This document shows, piece by piece, positions 3,833-6,914 of a DNA stretch of 6,914 nucleotides. A model generated the notes under the pieces. That model was not told where the DNA came from. It saw only the letters and a list, made by a program, of their open reading frames with translations, and did no database searches. The translations under genes were made by a program, and so were the position numbers. Each line of letters starts with the position of its first letter. Within the stretch, counting starts at the first letter, position 1. The stretch is from Clostridia bacterium (lineage in GTDB: Bacteria; Bacillota_E; RBS10-35; JAJYVN01): NCBI GenBank assembly GCA_027335515.1, contig DAHWHT010000209.1:1-6914 (forward strand), given 5' to 3'.

Positions 3833-6127
3833 ATGATCGAACACACAGCGCATGCGCCCCTCGGCGGCCCGGCCGCCGAGGCAGCGGATCCCGAGATCGG
3901 CAGGGGCGGCAAGCGCGTCTTCCGCACCGAACTGGCGGGTCGGCCCCTGGTGGCGGAGATCGGGCACGTCGCCCGACAGGCCAACGGGGCCGTCCTTTTG
4001 CATTACGGGGAAACCACCGTCCTGGTGACGGCGACCGCCTCCGCCCAGCCGCGGACCGACCTGGATTTCTTTCCACTGCGCAGCGACTACGAAGAGCGGC
4101 AGTATGCCGCGGGGCGCATCCCCGGTTCGTTCTTTCGTCGCGAGGGCCGCCCCAGCGAGCGTGCCACGCTGACGGCCCGCCTGATCGATCGACCCATTCG
4201 GCCCCTGTTTCCCCAGGGGTACCGCAACGACGTCCAGGTCGTGGCGACGGTGCTGTCCTACGACGGAGACAATGCCGCCGACATCGTCAGCATGATCGGC
4301 GCCTCGATCGCGCTCTCGATCTCGGACATCCCCTGGGCCGGTCCGATCGGCGCGGTGATGGTCGGGCTCGTGGACGACCGGCTGGTGATCAACCCCGTGG
4401 CGGAGCAGTTGAATCAGACCGCGTTGGAACTGGTCGTCGCCGCCAGCGCGGACGCCCTGCTGATGGTCGAGGCCGGCGCGGACGAGGTCCCCGAGACCCG
4501 CGTCCTGGAGGCGCTCGAGGCCGGCCACGCCGAGATTCGCCGCCTGTGCCGCTGGCAGGAGGGGATCGTCGCGGCGGTTGGCCGCCCCAAGGCCCCCTTC
4601 GTGCCTCCGGCGCGCCCGGCCGACGTGGCGGCGTGGGTTGAGGCGCAGGCCACCGAGCCGATGCGCGAGGCGATCCTGCGCAAGGACAAGCTGGACCGGG
4701 AGCGCGCCATCCAGGGGGTCATGGACCAGGTGGCCCAGGCGGCGGCCGCACCGTGGGAGGGCCGCGAGGCCGAGGTGCGCGATGCGCTGCACGACGTCGA
4801 AAAGCAGGTCACCCGCAACCTCATCCTCGACCAGGGCGTCCGGCCGGACGGCCGCGGGCTGGAAGAGATCCGGCCGATTTGGTGCGACGTCGGCTTCTTG
4901 CCCCGGGCCCACGGCAGCGCGCTGTTCACGCGCGGCCAGACCCAGGCCTGCAGCGTGGCCACCCTGGGCAGCATGTCCGAGCGGCAGATCGTCGACGCGG
5001 TCGGCGAGCGTGAGGACCGCAAGCGGTACATGCACCACTACAACTTCCCCCCGTACAGCACCGGCGAGGTCCGGCCCATGCGTTCCCCCGGCCGCCGCGA
5101 GATCGGGCACGGCGCGCTGGCCGAACGGGCCCTGGTGCGCATGGTCCCGTCCGAAGAAACCTTCCCATACACCATCCGCGTTGTGTCCGAGATCATCGAA
5201 TCCAACGGATCCACTTCGATGGCGTCGGTCTGTGGCAGTACCCTGTCGCTGATGGACGCCGGTGTGCCGCTGCGGCGTCCGGTGGCCGGCATCGCCATGG
5301 GGTTGGTCACCCGCGACGGCCAGACGACCGATGCGGCCATCCTCTCGGACATCCAGGGCATGGAAGACCACCTGGGGGATATGGACTTCAAGGTCGCCGG
5401 CACCGAACGCGGCGTGACCGCGATCCAGATGGACATCAAGATCGCGGGCATCGAGGCAGGGCTGCTTTCGCGGGCGCTGGAACAGGCCCGCCAGGGCCGG
5501 CTCTTCATCCTGGGCAAGATGCTGGAGGTGTTGGCGCAGCCCCGGGGCCAGCTCAGCCCCCACGCCCCGCGGATCAGTGTGCTGCAAGTGCCGACCGACC
5601 GCATCCGCGACGTGATCGGCCCTGGCGGCAAGACCATCAATCGGATCATCGCCGAGACCGGCGCCGAGGTGGACGTGCACGACGACGGCAAGATCTTCGT
5701 CGCGGCGCCGAACGACGAGGCCGGCCGACGGGCCGAGGCCTGGATCCACCGGCTGACGCGCGACCCTCAGCCCGGCGAGGTGTATGTCGGCAAGGTGGTC
5801 CGCCTGATGAACTTCGGGGCCTTTGTCGAGATTGTCCCGGGTAAGGACGGCCTCGTGCACATCAGCGAACTCGCGCGCGAACGCGTGCCGACCGTCGAGG
5901 ACGTCGTGGCGATCGGCGACGAGGTGATCGTCAAGGTCAAGGAAATCGACGAGTTGGGCCGACTCAACCTGTCGCGGCGGGCCGCGCTGGAATCCGAACC
6001 GGACGCCGCGGCGCGGGAAAACATCAAGCCCAAGGAGCCGCGCCCGGCCGGCGCCGCGCGCCCCGGGGGCCCCGGTGGTCCGGGAGGGGGCGGCAACCCT
6101 GGTTACGGCGCAGCGCGCCGCCGCTGA
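3833..6127 (+). CDS. pnp: Polyribonucleotide nucleotidyltransferase (PNPase)
   Basis: Phosphorolytic 3'->5' exoribonuclease and RNA-tailing enzyme, a homotrimer in the cytoplasm, central to mRNA turnover. It has 764 residues. First RNase PH domain about 27-225 (NGAVLLHYGETTVLVTATAS, FFRREGRPSERATLTARLID); helical domain about 255-330; second, catalytic RNase PH domain about 338-550 (RPDGRG, FTRGQTQA, SNGSTSMASVCG, GMEDHLGDMDFKVAGT). D512, D518 and K520 match the metal-site D486, D492 and K494 of E. coli. A KH domain follows at about 580-640 (VIGPGGKTINRI, GPGG 596-599), then S1 at about 647-717. The sequence is closest to the Bacillus type. Unusual parts are a 25-residue N-terminal extension whose DNA forms a strong hairpin and a Gly/Pro/Arg-rich tail (about 733-764) ending in ARRR. 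ATG 3833 is the only start before residue 154; GGGGGGGAAGG ends 9 nt upstream. The M16 gene follows in the same frame. Confidence 0.98.
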   Translation: MIEHTAHAPLGGPAAEAADPEIGRGGKRVFRTELAGRPLVAEIGHVARQANGAVLLHYGETTVLVTATASAQPRTDLDFFPLRSDYEERQYAAGRIPGSFFRREGRPSERATLTARLIDRPIRPLFPQGYRNDVQVVATVLSYDGDNAADIVSMIGASIALSISDIPWAGPIGAVMVGLVDDRLVINPVAEQLNQTALELVVAASADALLMVEAGADEVPETRVLEALEAGHAEIRRLCRWQEGIVAAVGRPKAPFVPPARPADVAAWVEAQATEPMREAILRKDKLDRERAIQGVMDQVAQAAAAPWEGREAEVRDALHDVEKQVTRNLILDQGVRPDGRGLEEIRPIWCDVGFLPRAHGSALFTRGQTQACSVATLGSMSERQIVDAVGEREDRKRYMHHYNFPPYSTGEVRPMRSPGRREIGHGALAERALVRMVPSEETFPYTIRVVSEIIESNGSTSMASVCGSTLSLMDAGVPLRRPVAGIAMGLVTRDGQTTDAAILSDIQGMEDHLGDMDFKVAGTERGVTAIQMDIKIAGIEAGLLSRALEQARQGRLFILGKMLEVLAQPRGQLSPHAPRISVLQVPTDRIRDVIGPGGKTINRIIAETGAEVDVHDDGKIFVAAPNDEAGRRAEAWIHRLTRDPQPGEVYVGKVVRLMNFGAFVEIVPGKDGLVHISELARERVPTVEDVVAIGDEVIVKVKEIDELGRLNLSRRAALESEPDAAARENIKPKEPRPAGAARPGGPGGPGGGGNPGYGAARRR
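3859..3881 (+). promoter_or_regulatory. Strong hairpin in the first codons of pnp
   Basis: CCTCGGCGGC and GCCGCCGAGG form a perfect 10-bp stem around a CCG loop, 27-49 nt after the pnp start codon. It encodes the weakly conserved N-terminal extension (PLGGPAAEA), so the RNA structure may be what is selected. It could slow early elongation or be a double-stranded RNA cleavage site. The structure is seen in the sequence; the role is inferred. Confidence 0.4.
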
Positions 6128-6148
6128 CGCGGGCGGCGATGGCGCATT

Positions 6149-6170
6149 GCGGGCCCCCGAGGGGGCCCGC
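6149..6170 (+). promoter_or_regulatory. GC-only hairpin that covers the M16 ribosome-binding site
   Basis: GCGGGCCCCC and GGGGGCCCGC are perfect complements around GA, giving a 9-bp stem with a realistic 4-nt loop. GAGGGGG (6159-6165), the best Shine-Dalgarno for the M16 gene, lies in the loop and 3' arm, so folding would hide it. There is no T-run, so a canonical intrinsic terminator is unlikely. It sits 21 nt after the pnp stop codon. Ribosomes finishing pnp might open it, which would couple translation of the two genes. Confidence 0.5.
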
Positions 6171-6175
6171 GCGCG

Positions 6176-6914
6176 CTGATCCAGGATGCGCGCCTCTCCA
6201 ATGGGGTACGGGTGCTGATTGAGCCCATGCCGCGGGCCCGCAGCGTCAGCGTCGGCCTGTGGGTCGCCGCCGGCAGCCGCGCCGACCCGATGGGGCGCGA
6301 GGGTGTGGCGCATCTGCTGGAGCACCTGTTGTTCAAGGGTACCCCGCGCCGGGGCGCCCGGGCGCTGGCCGAGGCGATGGACGCCCTGGGCGGTCAGTTC
6401 AACGCCTTCACCACACGGGACTACACCTGCTACCACGCCCGCACCCTGGGCCGCCGCTTCGCGGACGGCCTGGGGCTGCTGGCCGAGATGGTCGCCGATG
6501 CGCGCCTGGACGCCCAGGACCTGGAGCGCGAGCGCCAGGTGGTGCTCGACGAACTTGCGGCCGTCGAGGACGACCCGGGCGAGACGGCAGAGGAGCTTCT
6601 GGGTCCGGCGCTGTGGGGTGCCCATCCCATCGGGCGTCCGCAGGGCGGCACCGCCCAAGCGGTGCGCCGTATGGCGGTCGAGGATCTCTCCGCCTTCCAC
6701 CGACGCCACTACGTGGGCCACCAGTTGGTGGTCGCCGTGGCCGGCCAGGTGGCGGCCGACCGTGCCCTGGCGGAGGTGGAGGCGGCGCTGGGCGCCATGC
6801 CGGCGGGCGCCCCCGCCGAACGCCAACCCCGCCCGCAGCCGCTGCCGCGGGCGCGCCTGCGGGCCCGTCGCTCCGCGCAGGCCCACGTGCTGTGCGCCGC
6901 GCCGGCGCCCGCCG
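6176..6914 (+). CDS. M16-family zinc metallopeptidase (processing-protease type), 3' end outside the window
   Basis: Insulinase/mitochondrial-processing-peptidase superfamily protease, related to Bacillus MlpA (YmxG). About 246 residues of the usual ~420 are present. It carries the inverted zinc motif HLLEH (H46, E49 and H50, counted from the CTG at 6176) and the third ligand E126 in VLDELAAVEDDP, 76 residues after H50, as expected. Other family signatures are LSNGVRVLIE, VSVGLWVAAGSR, LGGQFNAFTTRDYTCYHA and GHQLVVAVAGQV. No ATG, GTG or TTG lies at the expected start. The codon six residues before LSNG is CTG 6176 (reading M/L-IQDARLSNGV), 10 nt after GAGGGGG, and is the best-fitting start. 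ATT 6146 is possible, while GTG 6212 or ATG 6227 would remove the first beta strand. It follows pnp by 48 nt in the same frame. Substrates are unknown; the family acts on small peptides or processed proteins. Confidence 0.9.
   Translation, partial: MIQDARLSNGVRVLIEPMPRARSVSVGLWVAAGSRADPMGREGVAHLLEHLLFKGTPRRGARALAEAMDALGGQFNAFTTRDYTCYHARTLGRRFADGLGLLAEMVADARLDAQDLERERQVVLDELAAVEDDPGETAEELLGPALWGAHPIGRPQGGTAQAVRRMAVEDLSAFHRRHYVGHQLVVAVAGQVAADRALAEVEAALGAMPAGAPAERQPRPQPLPRARLRARRSAQAHVLCAAPAPA

Noticed and set aside
6139..6220. ATG at 6139 as the start of the M16 gene
   Set aside because: It is in a different frame from the M16 homology and meets a TGA stop at 6218-6220. It would need a frameshift to reach the peptidase.
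3755..6886. Very long open frame (1043 codons) on the minus strand opposite pnp and the M16 gene
   Set aside because: It is antisense to two clearly conserved genes and has no domain motif. Its length follows from their GC-ending codons leaving few stops in that frame.
1..6914. CRISPR array, tRNA, rRNA, transposase or known defence genes
   Set aside because: No regularly spaced repeats, no cloverleaf-like conserved arms, and no transposase, integrase, nuclease or toxin motifs were visible on either strand.

Overview
The window is GC-rich throughout (roughly 70% by eye) with the near-uniform G/C third codon positions of a high-GC bacterium. The best taxonomic evidence is the right half, which carries rpsO (ribosomal protein S15), pnp (polynucleotide phosphorylase) and an M16 zinc peptidase in that order. 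The PNPase and S15 sequences read like the Bacillus type (for example the DIQGMEDHLGDMDFKVAGTE stretch, then VEDVVAIGDEV and LNLSRRA in the S1 domain). Shine-Dalgarno sequences are strong (AGAGGAGG, AGGGAGGG). Together this suggests a high-GC Bacillota lineage (Thermaerobacter, Symbiobacterium or Limnochordia-like). Actinobacteria also have rpsO-pnp-M16 clusters, so the assignment is an inference from recalled family sequences, not a search result.

Layout. Bases 1-128 (minus strand) hold the first 42 codons of an unrecognised gene that runs off the left edge. Bases 195-953 (minus) encode an AraC-family regulator whose true start is uncertain. A non-coding stretch of about 620 bp (954-1570) contains small inverted and tandem repeats. 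It separates this gene from a second, divergent AraC-family regulator (1571-2509, plus). That gene ends exactly back-to-back with an unrecognised 238-residue protein on the minus strand (2510-3226), and a perfect 24-bp palindrome spans both stop codons. A short divergent region then carries a good sigma-70-type promoter (3307-3335) and a structured leader of about 140 nt for rpsO (3486-3758). A canonical intrinsic terminator lies between rpsO and pnp (3833-6127). The window ends inside the M16 peptidase gene (from about 6176), which lacks a normal start codon and is preceded by a GC-rich hairpin.

Function. rpsO and pnp link ribosome assembly with RNA turnover, and in well-studied bacteria both are autoregulated through their mRNA leaders. 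The leader structures here would fit such control, but this is inferred from sequence alone. The M16 peptidase commonly follows pnp in these lineages. The left half looks like an accessory or regulatory region: two AraC regulators and two unknown genes with no recognisable metabolic target genes inside the window. It occupies the position where Bacillus carries truB-ribF.

I see no CRISPR array, tRNA, rRNA, insertion sequence or known defence system. The most unusual features are at the RNA and junction level: the non-AUG, hairpin-preceded start of the M16 gene, which lies in the same frame as pnp; the palindrome shared by two convergent stop codons; and the hairpins around the rpsO and pnp translation starts.
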